Positions 1-12,000 of a stretch of 64,000 nucleotides of DNA are shown piece by piece. Position 1 is the first letter of the stretch; every line of letters begins with the position of its first letter. A program made the position numbers and the translations under genes. The notes beneath the pieces were generated by a model, which searched no databases, was not told the DNA's origin, and worked only from the letters and a program-made list of their open reading frames with translations. The DNA comes from Gibbula magus (taxonomy: Eukaryota; Mollusca; Gastropoda; Trochida; Trochidae), in contig OW388302.1 of assembly GCA_936450465.1 (NCBI GenBank), positions 56,796,959 to 56,860,958 on the forward strand, read 5' to 3'.

Positions 1-120
1 GAATGAGTAGGAAACATACGTAGTCGAAACTCTTTTCCCATAAGGACGATGCGTGAACAGAACAAGCTGAGTAATGAAGGCTGGGGATGACGTCAAGACC
101 ATAACTCATGTATTTAAGCT

Positions 121-456
121 TTAAAGGGGCAGTAGCACGTTTTTTAGCTGAAATAAGTTGATGAAATGTATTTGAAAAATAATGTCACCAATAGTAAAAG
201 ACCCTTCTCTCTTTGGAAAATCAAGTTAAAAAGGAGTGTGCATGCATGGTTCCGTAAAGCCTTGGGAATCGTGTTTGTCATTCGAAATAATAAATTGTGT
301 TCACAATAAAATGACCGCCATGCATTTTTAGCTTTATACGCAACACTGTTATTACCACTACGGATAGTTGGTTCATGTAATAATATGTTTATCAATGATT
401 ATAAATGGGAAATTTGAAAAAATAAAATTTGCAAAAACGTGCTACTGCCACTTTAA
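121..456 (-). mobile_element. TTAA-flanked MITE, copy 1
   Basis: Bounded by TTAA at both ends with 15-bp inverted repeats AGGGGCAGTAGCACG and CGTGCTACTGCCACT (one mismatch). TTAA targets are typical of piggyBac-type elements. It is in the opposite orientation to the other three copies and more diverged. Includes GGCCGCCATG-like and TTTATTGTGAACA core blocks in reverse. Confidence 0.88.
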
Positions 457-3400
457 ATAAAAAATGGAGTAATTGGCTCTGTAACCCAACAGCCGTTCCC
501 TTATTGCATACGGTTGAAGATATGCATATGAATGAAACGTCTCAAAACATACAACTAAAATCTGCTGGTCAAGAAATGTTCACCTATAACTAAGGTTTCT
601 GGATTGTAGCGTTTTTTGTTCATTAGAAGAGGTATAAATCAGCTTTACAAAGGGATATTCATGACTGCCATTCGAAGTACGACATAGCGTTTCGTGAGTG
701 ATCTCTATGAAACACGTTATGACTCATTGCCACACTAAAAATTCAAGCTTTAAGGGGAGTTCTGAGAGTGAAATCGAACACGAGGTAAGAAATAAAGATA
801 TGAAACATTTGAAGTTAAATTTATTATGCTATATAGAGAATACTAAACGACGTCCCGTTTAATAATATATTTATGAAACGAGTGAGTGGTTTGGTATTAA
901 ACGAGCGAAAGCGAGTTAGATACCGATACCATTCACGAGTTTCATAAATATGTTATTTAATGGGACCGAGTAAAGTATTTTATTTATTGCGAGCTGATTA
1001 AGTTGCATAAACTAGTCAATAAATGGAACAAACTTCATTGCGACCGCGGCGCTGATATTGTGACGTCATGTTTTAACCATTATGACGTCCCGTCAATCGG
1101 CAGCACGCGATGTTAAGACACTAGGTGTAATAACATTGTAGATTTATTAAACCGTGATATTTTCAACGGGCGAGTAATACTTATTTATAATGCTACTTAC
1201 AGACGATCTACATCAAAGCTGACGCAGACCTAAAGACAGTATTCTCAAGTAGAGAAACAACCAGTTCGTGGTAGCTGTTATATTATCGTGATGTTCCCTT
1301 CCAGATGACTGTACAAACTTACAGATTTCATTGTAGAACCACCAAGAAGTTAGGCCCCGGTTAAAGTGGAGGCTTCATTAAATAGGTATGAAATCTTCCC
1401 TTGGTTGCAGCGGAGACCTGATGAAATAGGATGTTCCTCCTTGGTTGCACTAAAAACCTGATGAAAATCATACTACGATCAGGAAAGAATTTAGCAAATG
1501 GGTAAACAGATAAAGTTTATATTTCAATATCTATTGAAGTCCAAAGTGTCCACACATATCAATGGTTTGACCACCAACATTGGTTTATCAATTAATGTGA
1601 ACAAATTATAGTAATTTGAACTATCGAAAGCATCTGATGTCATCGCCGATGGTCCGAAATGCTTTGATTTCTACGATTCATGTTTACACTATTAATTACA
1701 CTAGCTTTTTTTAAAGAAAGTAAAAGATAAACTACATTTCGTGAAGATGACAATGGCAGTGTTCTTCCCTTTTAGGTATGCACGTGAGCTCATTAATATG
1801 CACATTTGTTCATGGTTCATGAGGTCACACAGTAGCATTCGAAACATAATTAGGCCGTTTTCTGATTGTCATGCAATAAAATGGAATAGATTGTTAATTA
1901 AGTACACTAGAAGGCGTGTCATGAGATTTCCACAAAAAGCTCTCGCTCGTGTTATATGAAATATTTTGTTAAAGTTATGATCCACTTCCTTTGGTAACAA
2001 CTCCTTCTCTACATACACTTCATAATCCTCATACTATTGTAACCCCATCTACTGAACAAACATTGCATATACAACCCTCCAATAGTCTTTCATTCTTCAC
2101 CTGTACACGGGCAGTCACTTATACCAAGGATTTACATACAGCCTCCCTTAGTAAATTAAACCTGTTGGTTGGAGCATCTGTCACGGGGTTACAATATCAT
2201 TTGCACAATCAATCAAGCGTAACCACAGAATTGTATTGCATTACTCGTTATTTGCATATAGTCACGTAGAACACAGTTAAATAAAATGATGTTACATAAA
2301 ATGTAAAAAAATCCAGAATGTTTTTCTTCAATTATACCCGTTTACATGCAATTATATACGCGTTAGTATATAGATACATCTGGAGTATAGTCGCATGTAG
2401 GTGTCAAACATATTTACTATGCGTTAACATGAAGGAATGGAAGTGGCTAGTAGTTTTGAAACAGTTGTCAGGACGCGGCTACACATTAGCTCAATAGGTT
2501 TATGGTATGGAGTCCGGTGTCCGTCTGTCCGTCCGTCCATCTGTCTGTACACTTTTCATCTTCTTCTAAAGAACCTCTGCATCTACATTTTCTTCCTCCA
2601 GGAGATACTCAACTCTGTTCTTACATTCTAACCTCTGTTGCATATAGGAAGAAGAAATATGACTGATTCAAAGAGATTTAGTTTTTGTATTATGTTATTC
2701 CTTTCGTGTAACTCGGCGGAGTCTTCGTTGTCAGTCTGTTAGTTATCTTGGAACTATATTTGGAAAATAAACATTCTTTCTAGAATACGTCTCTAGTAAT
2801 TGGAAGCTCACTTTTAAAATTAGAATATCAGAAACATTTGGATGAATTTTAGTCTTTCAAAATTACATTTTAAAACATATAAATCAGCATTTAATAGTTT
2901 CCTTATCCTTAGTTAATGGACGTGTATTTTCAGCTGCTGGACTTGTAAACGGCCATTTTTGGATTTTCATTGAAAAGATGTAATTGACATATATGTGACA
3001 CTTGAGGATGAATATGCAATATGAGTGAGATGATTTGAACTTAAATCGGCACAAATGATAGTTTGGTACGAAACAAAGCCATATAATATGTTATGAAAAC
3101 TACTTACTGACCAGTATGTTTATAAGGTAGAGTGCCCTCGTTCCCCTTCTATCCGAGTACCTTCCGTCTGGCCTGAATGAACATGTGCTGCTTAGAGTCC
3201 CATCAATACCGTCCTCCCTCTCTCCCCTCCACCGCTCTATTCACAGTGAGCTAGTATGGGCTGTTGACAGAGCTTTATTGACACAGAGAGAAGAGGTGTT
3301 CAAGAGGCTTATATTGACATTAAGGGTTGTTGTGTTAGAAGTTTGTGAAGAAGAAGCCTCAAATTTGTCTCTATATGTAGTGTTAACATCGCCATGTAAA

Positions 3401-3869
3401 TTTTCAATATGGGAGTGTCAGACATTCTCATCGAGATACAATATATAGATATAGAAGCTGGTGTTGTCTAGTTTTAAAGGAATATATATAGTAAAGAGTA
3501 TATATTCGCGGAAATTAAGATTTACGATGAATCAATAAAATGTTTAAAGTTGCTCAAATCATTGTGTCCATTTACATGTATATTCACCCTACTTAACATG
3601 AGAAATATATGCATGTGTTTTGACTAATAACTGTAAAAGCAAGATGTTCGTTGTAAACTGTTTTAGAGTTGTATGTAAGGAATAGGGAGTTCAATACTGG
3701 TACAGCCCCCTGACGGTAGATTAAGTGATTGCGTTGCTCGACATCTGCCACCAAGAAATAATTCATTCATTCATTATTAAATAGTTTCTAAGTGAAAGAT
3801 GTTTAATATAAGCATGTTGTCAAGTGTTGATGCTTGGCGTGAAGCAAGTAAACTATTTGCATCAAATGT
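457..3869. other. 3' flank, mostly unassigned
   Basis: AT-rich sequence beyond the talin gene with one palindromic MITE-like repeat (850-975). Small frames are not supported by any recognisable domain or codon pattern. I see no gene here. Confidence 0.6.
850..975. repeat. Imperfect palindrome, likely MITE
   Basis: Arms CCCGTTTAATAATATATTTA (854 on) and its near inverse ending near 964 continue through ATGAAACGAGTGAGTGG / CCATTCACGAGTTTCAT. A hairpin of about 45-bp arms with a 20-bp loop. Similar palindromes are common in molluscs (from memory). Confidence 0.7.
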
Positions 3870-3984
3870 TATATCTAACATCAATATATATATAGCCAAC
3901 ATCGATATGCCTATATCCAACAGTGATATGCCTATATGCCCGCATCCAACAGCGATATGCCTATATCCAACATCGATATGCCGT
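3870..3984. repeat. Short 21-22 bp repeat, about 4 copies
   Basis: Units read roughly CCAACATCGATATGCCTATAT with variants. The array abuts the 58-bp satellite. Small frames on both strands here come from the repeat. Confidence 0.8.
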
Positions 3985-5360
3985 GTTGCTTTAGTAATCC
4001 GATTTAAAATGGTTGTACACTGCATAAGACTCGTATGTAAGTGTTGTTTTACCAATCTGATCTCAAATGGTTGTACACTGCATAAGACTCGTATGTAAGT
4101 GTTGCTTTACCAATCGGATCTCAAATTGTTGTACACTGCACAAGACTCGTATGTAAGTGTTGCTTTAACAATCTGACCCCAAATGGTTGTACACTGCATA
4201 AGTCTCGTATGTAAGTGTTGCTTTACCAATCTGATCTCAAATGGTTGTACACTGCATAAGACTCGTATGTAAGTGTTGCTTTACCAATCGGATCTCAAAT
4301 GGTTGTACACTGCACAAGACTCGTATGTAAGTGTTGCTTTAACAATCTGACCCCAAATGGTTGTACACTGCATAAGTCTCGTATGTAAGTGTTGCTTTAC
4401 CAATCTGATCCCAAATGGTTGTACACTGCATAAGTCTCGTATGTAAATGTTGCTTTACCAATCTGATCTCAAATGGTTGTACACTGCATAAGTCTCGTAT
4501 GTAAGTGTTGCTTTACCAATCGCATCTCAAATGGCTGTACACTGCATAAGTCTCGAATTTAAGTGTTGCTTTACAAATATGATCCCAAATGGTTGTACAC
4601 TGCATAAGTCTCGTATGTTAGTGTCGCTTTACCAATCTGATCTCAAATGGTTGTACACTGCATAAGGCTCGTTTGAAGTGTTGCTTTACCAATCGCATCT
4701 CAAATGGTTATACACTGCATAAGTCTCGAATGTAAGTGTTGCTTTACAAATCTTATCCCAAATGGTTGTACACTGCATAAGTCTCGTATGTAAGTGTCGC
4801 TTTACCAATCTAATCTCAAATGGTTGTACACTGTATAAGGCTAGTATGTAAATGTTGCTTTACCAATCTGATCCCAAATGGTTGTACACTGCACAAGACT
4901 CGTATGTAAGTGTCACTTTACCAATCTGATCTAAAATGGTTGTACACTGCATAAGACTCGTATGTAAGTGTTGCTTTACCAATCTGATCTCAGCTGGTTG
5001 TACACTGCACAAGACTCGTATGTAAGTGTTGCTTTAACAATCTGACCCCAAATGGTTGTACACTGCATAAGACTCGTATGTAAGTGTTGCTTTACAAATC
5101 TGATCTCAAATGGTTGTACACTGCATAAGGCTAGTATGTAAGTGTTGCTTTACCAATCTGATCTCAAATGGTTGTACACTGCACAAGCCTCGTATGTAAG
5201 TGTTGCTTTAACAATCTGACCCCAAATAGTTGTACACTGCATAAGACTCGTATGTAAGTGTTGCTTTACCAATCTGATCTCAAATTGTTGTACACTGCAT
5301 AAGACTCGTATGTAAGTGTCACTTTACCAATCTGATCTCAAACGGTTGTACACTGTATGC
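3985..5360. repeat. 58-bp satellite array, about 23 copies
   Basis: Units of 58 bp contain GTTGCTTTACCAATCTGAT, CAAATGGTTGTACACTGC and AAGACTCGTATGTAAGTG. Copies differ by a few substitutions, such as TGATCTC versus TGACCCC, with a higher-order pattern in the order of variants. It lies 3' of the talin gene. No gene function is evident. Confidence 0.95.
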
Positions 5361-6959
5361 AGCGCACAGGTGTGTGTTACTCTGTTGTTCTGATCTTAAA
5401 ATGTTATACAATGCATAAAATGTTATACACTGCCCATGCCATAAGCCTCCCAGGTTTGTGGTACTTTGAAGTTTCCCAGTTTGGCATCAAAGGGTTGTAT
5501 TCTGTATGAGGTTTCAGGTGAATGATCCTTGAAAGGATACAAACATGACAAAGAGATACTTCAAGATGATATGACATTTATTATCATTATTATGAAATAT
5601 GAAATATACAATTGCAATAGACATGATTATGGTATAAAGTCACTCAGCAGGGAGATACGACAGTAAATATACACAATATAGCTACAAGCTGACCGTAAAC
5701 TCGGTCAATATAGGTCCGTATCACACCTCAACTCCCTCCAATGACCAATCACTTGTCATTTCTTTAGATACACCAAGTTTCTTCAAAGTTTCAAACTAAT
5801 CATTTCTATTCATTCAAAGAGAGTCAAAACATTCCTGCAGGCCAACCTGTTGCAGGTGCTCTTCATGGTCAAGGTGAAGGACATGACGAAGGTCAAGGTC
5901 AGAGGAGACTGATGAGGCGCAAGTAGGTCCCTGTGTTCATTAGAGATATACAAGGTTGCGCAGGACTGTCACAGAGCTCTGTACGCCAGAACAATACTGG
6001 GATATGTTGAATATGCAGATATCCTGGGATGGAGGGGTTATCTCCCCTGTTTGGTCATGCTAGAGTTGTCTACCCATCATGCACTATATGGATCCAGATC
6101 CTTTAACATCTGACAAAAGTCAATCGCGTATCTGATACAATAACTTGTAAATTATCTATTCGCTATAGAAAATATTGAAATACAGGAGTACAAATAATGG
6201 GATAAATTTTAAATATGAGGTAAACAAAACGTTCCAAAAATTCTTATCCATCCAAAGCCTAGAAATACGGAAAATAGGAACCAAAGTCTACGGATTTGAA
6301 TTTCTACTTTGAAATTCCAATTTCTCAGGGTAAGATTTTAACAACTTGTGTTGGTCAACATCATATATCACCGAGAGTTATAACAACTTGAGTGTCCTCA
6401 AGGTGATGAAGTTGAACAACACAAAGTTACTGTAAGACCATGTACCTTGAGAACGGGTCTAGTCATCACTTTTACACATCACATCACACTTGGTTCATTG
6501 ACTGATGATAGAGGAAGACGGTTAGATCATTTATCCTTCCCTAGCCTGGATATTATGCTGTGATAAGACTTTACCGTACTGCAACTCAACTCCAACCAGT
6601 GGAAGCTATATCCAGTTTAAACACTCACTCAACTTGCACCAGTCAGGAAACATCCACGTGCAGACATGTTCCTGACATTACAAGATTTGAAGTTCAGTGT
6701 GATGCTCCTTATAACAGACAGGTGCATCTCTATTTTCTTACATCAAGTTTCTTGTATCAAAGATCATTGCTGTCATTAAAGCCTATTCTACTACATATCT
6801 GCTTAAAAAATTAATTTTTTGTTTATAAAAGAAGGCTTGTGAACAATTCTAGCAATGTTTAGAGATCAGAGTACCTGTTAATTGGACACATCTAGAAACA
6901 CAAAACCACAGTTGTTAGTTTGTTCAGAGACTCACTCAAACAAAGGTAAATATTTCCAT
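5361..6959. other. 3' flank between satellite and talin
   Basis: No recognisable gene. A minus-strand AATAAA at 5577-5582 could end a longer talin transcript. Around 5865-5910 there are repeated AAGGTCA-like words typical of invertebrate noncoding DNA. Confidence 0.5.
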
Positions 6960-8900
6960 GGGAAAACAAAATCTTTTATTCAATTAATGCATCATGAGGA
7001 ATTATCCTTTTAACAAATTGACTAAAGGCAGTAAAGAATTTAACTTTAATATTTCTTTAATGAATGCCCCAAAGAAGACGAGAAATAAAAGTAACAAATG
7101 CGTTAAAAAGAGTTTATCTAAGAAATATTCCTGCTTTGTAAATTTCAGCAGAACCCCACTGAAAATTAAAGAAAGTCTATCATTAACACTGCTGAATTAA
7201 TTTCATCAAACTAAACTTTGAATCGTGTTCACAAAAGAAAATAAGCCCACTGGCTGATGCATTTCCAGGTACTGCAGGTGTCACTTATAAGCAAGCTCTT
7301 AATGAGTTGGCTACTGTAGACTTACTGCACAGTCAGTGGGCAATCAAACATCAAGAAGTTGCAACATAGGCTCGTTCACTCACTCCAGTCAGAAGGAATC
7401 TGACGAGGGTAGTCTATACATTGCGCGCGCTCGCTCACTGCCATCCACAGACGGCATATTTACATACACAGGCAATCAGTCTGTAAAGCCAGGTCAACCG
7501 ACGTGGTTTATATATAGCACCTTCAGACAAAGTATAACAAAAAAAACAAGCAAAAGTAGGTTACATGTAAAGTGTTAAATAAAAGGAAACGTATATCTCA
7601 CACCATACTAAAGCACGTCTTCTAATTCATTGAGGACCGACTCGAGGCACTAGGATAACAGGGCTATTCCGGGGATGAGAATATCTCTCTCTCCATCTTG
7701 GCTCATCTACAATGGGATATGTCAGTAACACGCCCATTGCTACTGGAATCTAGTAGAGGTCTACATTCAGAAAGCCCTGAAGTTCTAAATGGATTTGAAA
7801 ACATGAAATTGTTCCCTTGAGAAACATGGAAGATAGATTGATGCTTTTGGTCACTTCTGCCATTACTATAGGACTACAATGATCCACCAGATACACCTAA
7901 TGGACGTAATTAGCACATCCCTGCACATTATAAATCCCTGATCATTACAGTAGTAGCAGTAACTTTAAATCTTAAAACATGTCCACTTTTGTGAAGTATG
8001 TTCAACTGAAAGTCTGTCTCATGACCCACAAATGATGTAAATAATGGTATATTTATGCTCTTAAAACATGGTCGACAAAACCAATAAGCATCAAATCTAA
8101 CAACGTTATGTTCTAAAACTATCCTTATTAGGAACCTTTGACTAATGTTTACTGCCGAGTGCTTATTACGTCAATTAGGCCATCTTGTTGAGATAAACAT
8201 GAGACAAAAGAAACTCAGTGGACTGCTCTATCATCAGGGAGGCTAATTGACGAGGCCAAAACTTCAGGGCAAGATACAACGTTGTACTGTCTTAACAAGT
8301 AGGAGCTGTACAGGGATACATCTACTCTGACGATCCAGGATCCAGGCTGTTTCAGGGGGCTCCAGGTTCAGGGATAGAGTTGACAGAGTCCCGTCTCCCC
8401 AGATAGAGTTGACAAAGTCTGGTCTCCCCAGATAGAGTTGATATGCTCTCAGATCCCCCCACTGTCTGTCCATCTGTCCATCTAAAGTTTACTGTATCTA
8501 CTCTGTATATTGAGGCCAGATCCACCTCGGACAGACATCCTCTCTCAAGTCCAACTGAAGCCTCTAGTTTGATATGACAGGAAGTAATAGTAACTGTGAT
8601 GTTGCTGGTCCTGTGAGGAACATCTCAAGTTAAGGCATTGGCACCGAGGACACCTTGACAGATGGTCGGAGACTCAGAGTCACTCTAACATCAAGCTGGT
8701 CTCAGCAGCAACAGTCAAGATGAACTAACAACAAGGTCATTATTGCTGATTGAGAAAACAGGAAATACATTGAGGACCAGAGAGAAGATGGATGTTTCTA
8801 CCCCGAGAGAGGTCAGTCCAAGTCTGGTTGTCTACAGGAACAGGGTTCTTATATGTGGAGCTGGAGTCTACTGTTAGTCTCTTATTACACTGATGGATGT
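6960..8900 (-). other. TLN: Probable talin 3' UTR
   Basis: About 1.9 kb after the stop with no supported coding frame, bounded by the first canonical poly(A) signals on the minus strand. It contains a short 28-bp direct repeat, about three copies, at 8371-8458. Extent is inferred; a second AATAAA at 5577-5582 would give a longer UTR. Confidence 0.4.
6975..7061 (-). terminator. Candidate polyadenylation signals for talin
   Basis: On the minus strand an AATAAA lies at 6975-6980 and two ATTAAA at 7045-7050 and 7056-7061. They are the first such hexamers downstream of the stop codon. T-rich sequence follows on the minus strand below 6975, as expected for a downstream element. No cleavage site can be proven from sequence. 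Confidence 0.35.
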
Positions 8901-9035
8901 TTAGAAGGAGGAGGCAGAGTCGTATTCCTCCTGTGGGCGGTCCTTGTATCGCTCCTTTCTGATTATCTCTAGCTTCCTCCGGGCCTCGGTCAACTCCCGC
9001 TCCTTCCGTAAGATCTCCTCCTGCGCCATTATCTC
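8901..9035 (-). CDS. TLN: Talin exon 50: dimerisation helix and stop
   Basis: Residues 2335-2378 plus TAA. IMAQEEILRKERELTEARRK forms the C-terminal coiled-coil helix; the arginines matching R2510 (ILRK) and R2526 (IIRK) are kept. The last residues, QEEYDSASSF, differ from the vertebrate tail LPSELRDEH. The acceptor ttacag is repeated upstream in the 31-bp array. Confidence 0.96.
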   Translation of the reverse strand, partial: EIMAQEEILRKERELTEARRKLEIIRKERYKDRPQEEYDSASSF

Positions 9036-12000
9036 CTGTAACACATAGGCATTGGTAAGTTATCTCCTGTAACACATAGACATGGGGAACTTATCTCTTG
9101 TAACAAATAGGCATGGGGAACTTATCTCCTGTAACACATAGGCATGGGTAAGTTATCGCCTGTAACACATAGACATGGGGAACTTATCTCCTGTAACACA
9201 TAGGCATGGGTAAGTTATCTCCTGTAACACATAGGCATGGGTAAGTTATCTTCTGTAACACATAGACATGGGTAAGTTATTTCCTGTAACACATAGACAT
9301 GGGTAAGTTATTTCCTGTAACACATAGACATGGGTAAGTTATTCCTGTAACACATAGACATGGGTAAGTTATTTCCTGTAACACATAACTGTAACTTATC
9401 ACACTTAAATGGGACAACTTCAGAGTGTAATATAGGCATTTTTCACCTGTAACACAAAGACATTGGGGTGTTATTTCCTTTCACATTTAGCCATGGGGTT
9501 ATGAGCCAGTTCTTTCTGGTCAAATAAGCATAAATATATATGGACAAGTGTATCTTTCTGTAGAGGAGTACTGACCTGTGCTATACCCCCGACCATCCTC
9601 TTGTTGACCGTCAGACTCGCTCCTTCGTCCACGAAGTCCTTGGCTTGCTGGGCTGCTCTTACTAGAGCTTCTGTGGCTTTCTTCACAGCATTGCCAGCAG
9701 ACTGGAATGTAACAACGTTCAACACTGTAACCTTGTTTTGTTTCTAAGTATTACCAAGTTCCACATTGTTTATCATGTTGTAATAAAGTACAACTTTGTT
9801 GAATCATAATTTTTCATGTCAACTTTCTTTTTTTTTTAAAACTGTATCTATGAGTGCTTTTGAATTAAATGATGAAAACACTTACAACAGAATTTCCCGG
9901 TTTATCATCTGTCAAACCTCCATAAGTGAATGAACGACATTTTATTCCAAATAGTTTACATAATTTCAGCATCATGGAGTCTTATGGAAAGCTTGTCAGG
10001 GTACATTCAAATGTCTAAATTATATCATCTTTGTAATTTTAGTTAACGGTTTCCCCTAATCAATTCAAGACAACGAATATTTTCCAAGTTTCAGTGAGAG
10101 CTCCTACCTGAAGTCTCTGCATGGCCACAGATCCAGGGTCAGCCTTCACCTTGCAAGCCATCAGAAGTTGCGCTGTTGACCCTGCCACCTCTTTCGCCGA
10201 CGCGATAAGCTTTTCCTCACTGGCATGACCTTGAACCATGGCGTTGGCAGCCTCACACAGACTGTGGGTAGCAGCTGCAACCATCCGGGCCTAGACACAG
10301 ATAGGGTCAGTTAGAAACACCAGAAATCTTAACTTGCCTTAATTTGCTGAGTTTTCTCAAAATGATTTGATTTTATACTCTGTATGTTTTACACAATATA
10401 CACAACAGTTTTAGCGAGTTATTTACATTACTTGACGCTTTTATGTCGGCTGTTATGTCTGTGTAACAAACTCTGGCCTATTGTAATGAGAATATTCTAC
10501 AAAAGGTGGCGCTACCCATCAGCGACACACATTGTAATTGTAATTGTTTGCAATGAGTATTTCACTTATAAATTATTTATAAATCATGCAGCTATCATTG
10601 TTGCACGACAAAAACGCAACACCAGTGTGGATTTGCATTGTGGTGAAACTTATATACATACAGCAGAAATGAGTCCTTCTGACCACTGTCCATCTTCGTC
10701 CATCGCATGTCGGTGGAAGGTTGAACCAACCTGCAAAATAGGATTGACCAATCAGTCTTCAGGATAGATATGCGATAAAAACAGTAACAACCAGTGCGTT
10801 GATGTTTGTATATTACACTTGTTGTGCACCAACTCTTAAGGGACCATAAAATAACTTAAATAATATTAACTGGCTGTGAATTATACTAACAGAGATATTA
10901 GCGAATCTAGATACATATATATCCTGAGTAATAAATACCACATGCAAGGCTTTGGACTTTCATTCCTCTTAACAATCGTTACATTTCAAAGGTAAATGTC
11001 GCCCTGTGCTCCCTCTGAGATTTATGTGCGAGTTATGACCCCTAGTTACCTTGCCCTGGGCGACCAGCTCCCTCTGAGATTTAAGTGCGAGTTATGACCC
11101 CTAGTTATATTGCCCTGGGCAACCAGCTCCCTATGAGATTTAAGTGAGAGTTATGCCCCCTAGTTACCTTGCCCTGGGAGAGCAGCTCCCTCTGAGATTT
11201 AAGTGAGAGTTATGCCCCCTAGTTACCTTGCCCTGGGCCACCAGCTCCTTCTGAGATTTAAGTGAGAGTTATGCCCCCTAGTTACCTTGCCCTGGGCGAC
11301 CAGCTCCCTCTGAGATTTAAGTGAGAGTTATGCCCCCTAGTTACCTTGCCCTGGGAGACCAGCTCCCTCTGAGATTTAAGTGAGAGTTATGCCCCCTAGT
11401 TACCTTGCCCTGGGCGACCAGCTCCCTCTGAGATTTAAGTGAGAGTTATGACCCCTAGTTACCTTGCCCTGGGCCACCAGCTCCTTCTGAGATTTAAGTG
11501 AGAGTTATGCCCCCTAGTTACCTTGCCCTGGGCGACCAGCTCCCTCTGAGATTTAAGTGAGAGTTAAGACCCCTAGTTACCTTGCCCTGGGCGACCAGCT
11601 CCCTCTGAGATTTAAGTGAGAGTTATGCCCCCTAGTTACCTTGCCCTGGGCGACCAGCTCCCTCTGAGATTTAAGTGAGAGTTATGCCCCCTAGTTACCT
11701 TGCCCTGGGCGACCAGCTCCCTCTGAGCAGCAGACGCAGACTTGACGAGAGCAGCAGTGGCAGCAGCGATGGCCTGGGCAGCGGACAGAATCTGCTGCTC
11801 GAAGTTGAGGTTCTCATCTGCTTGCTGCAAAAAGAAATATCTCACTTTAATATTTGAGATTGATTGCACGTGTCACCATGATATAATCCATTTAAGAAGC
11901 ATCAAAGCACATATGTTCACTCAAAATACGTCAATTTGATATGTATACTCACCATGAATCGTGTTATTTCTTCTGGGTTTCAACTGTTTTACTATAACCA

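Noticed and set aside
9031..9390. CRISPR-like regular repeats
   Set aside because: Units are contiguous with no spacers and the genome is eukaryotic; it is a minisatellite.
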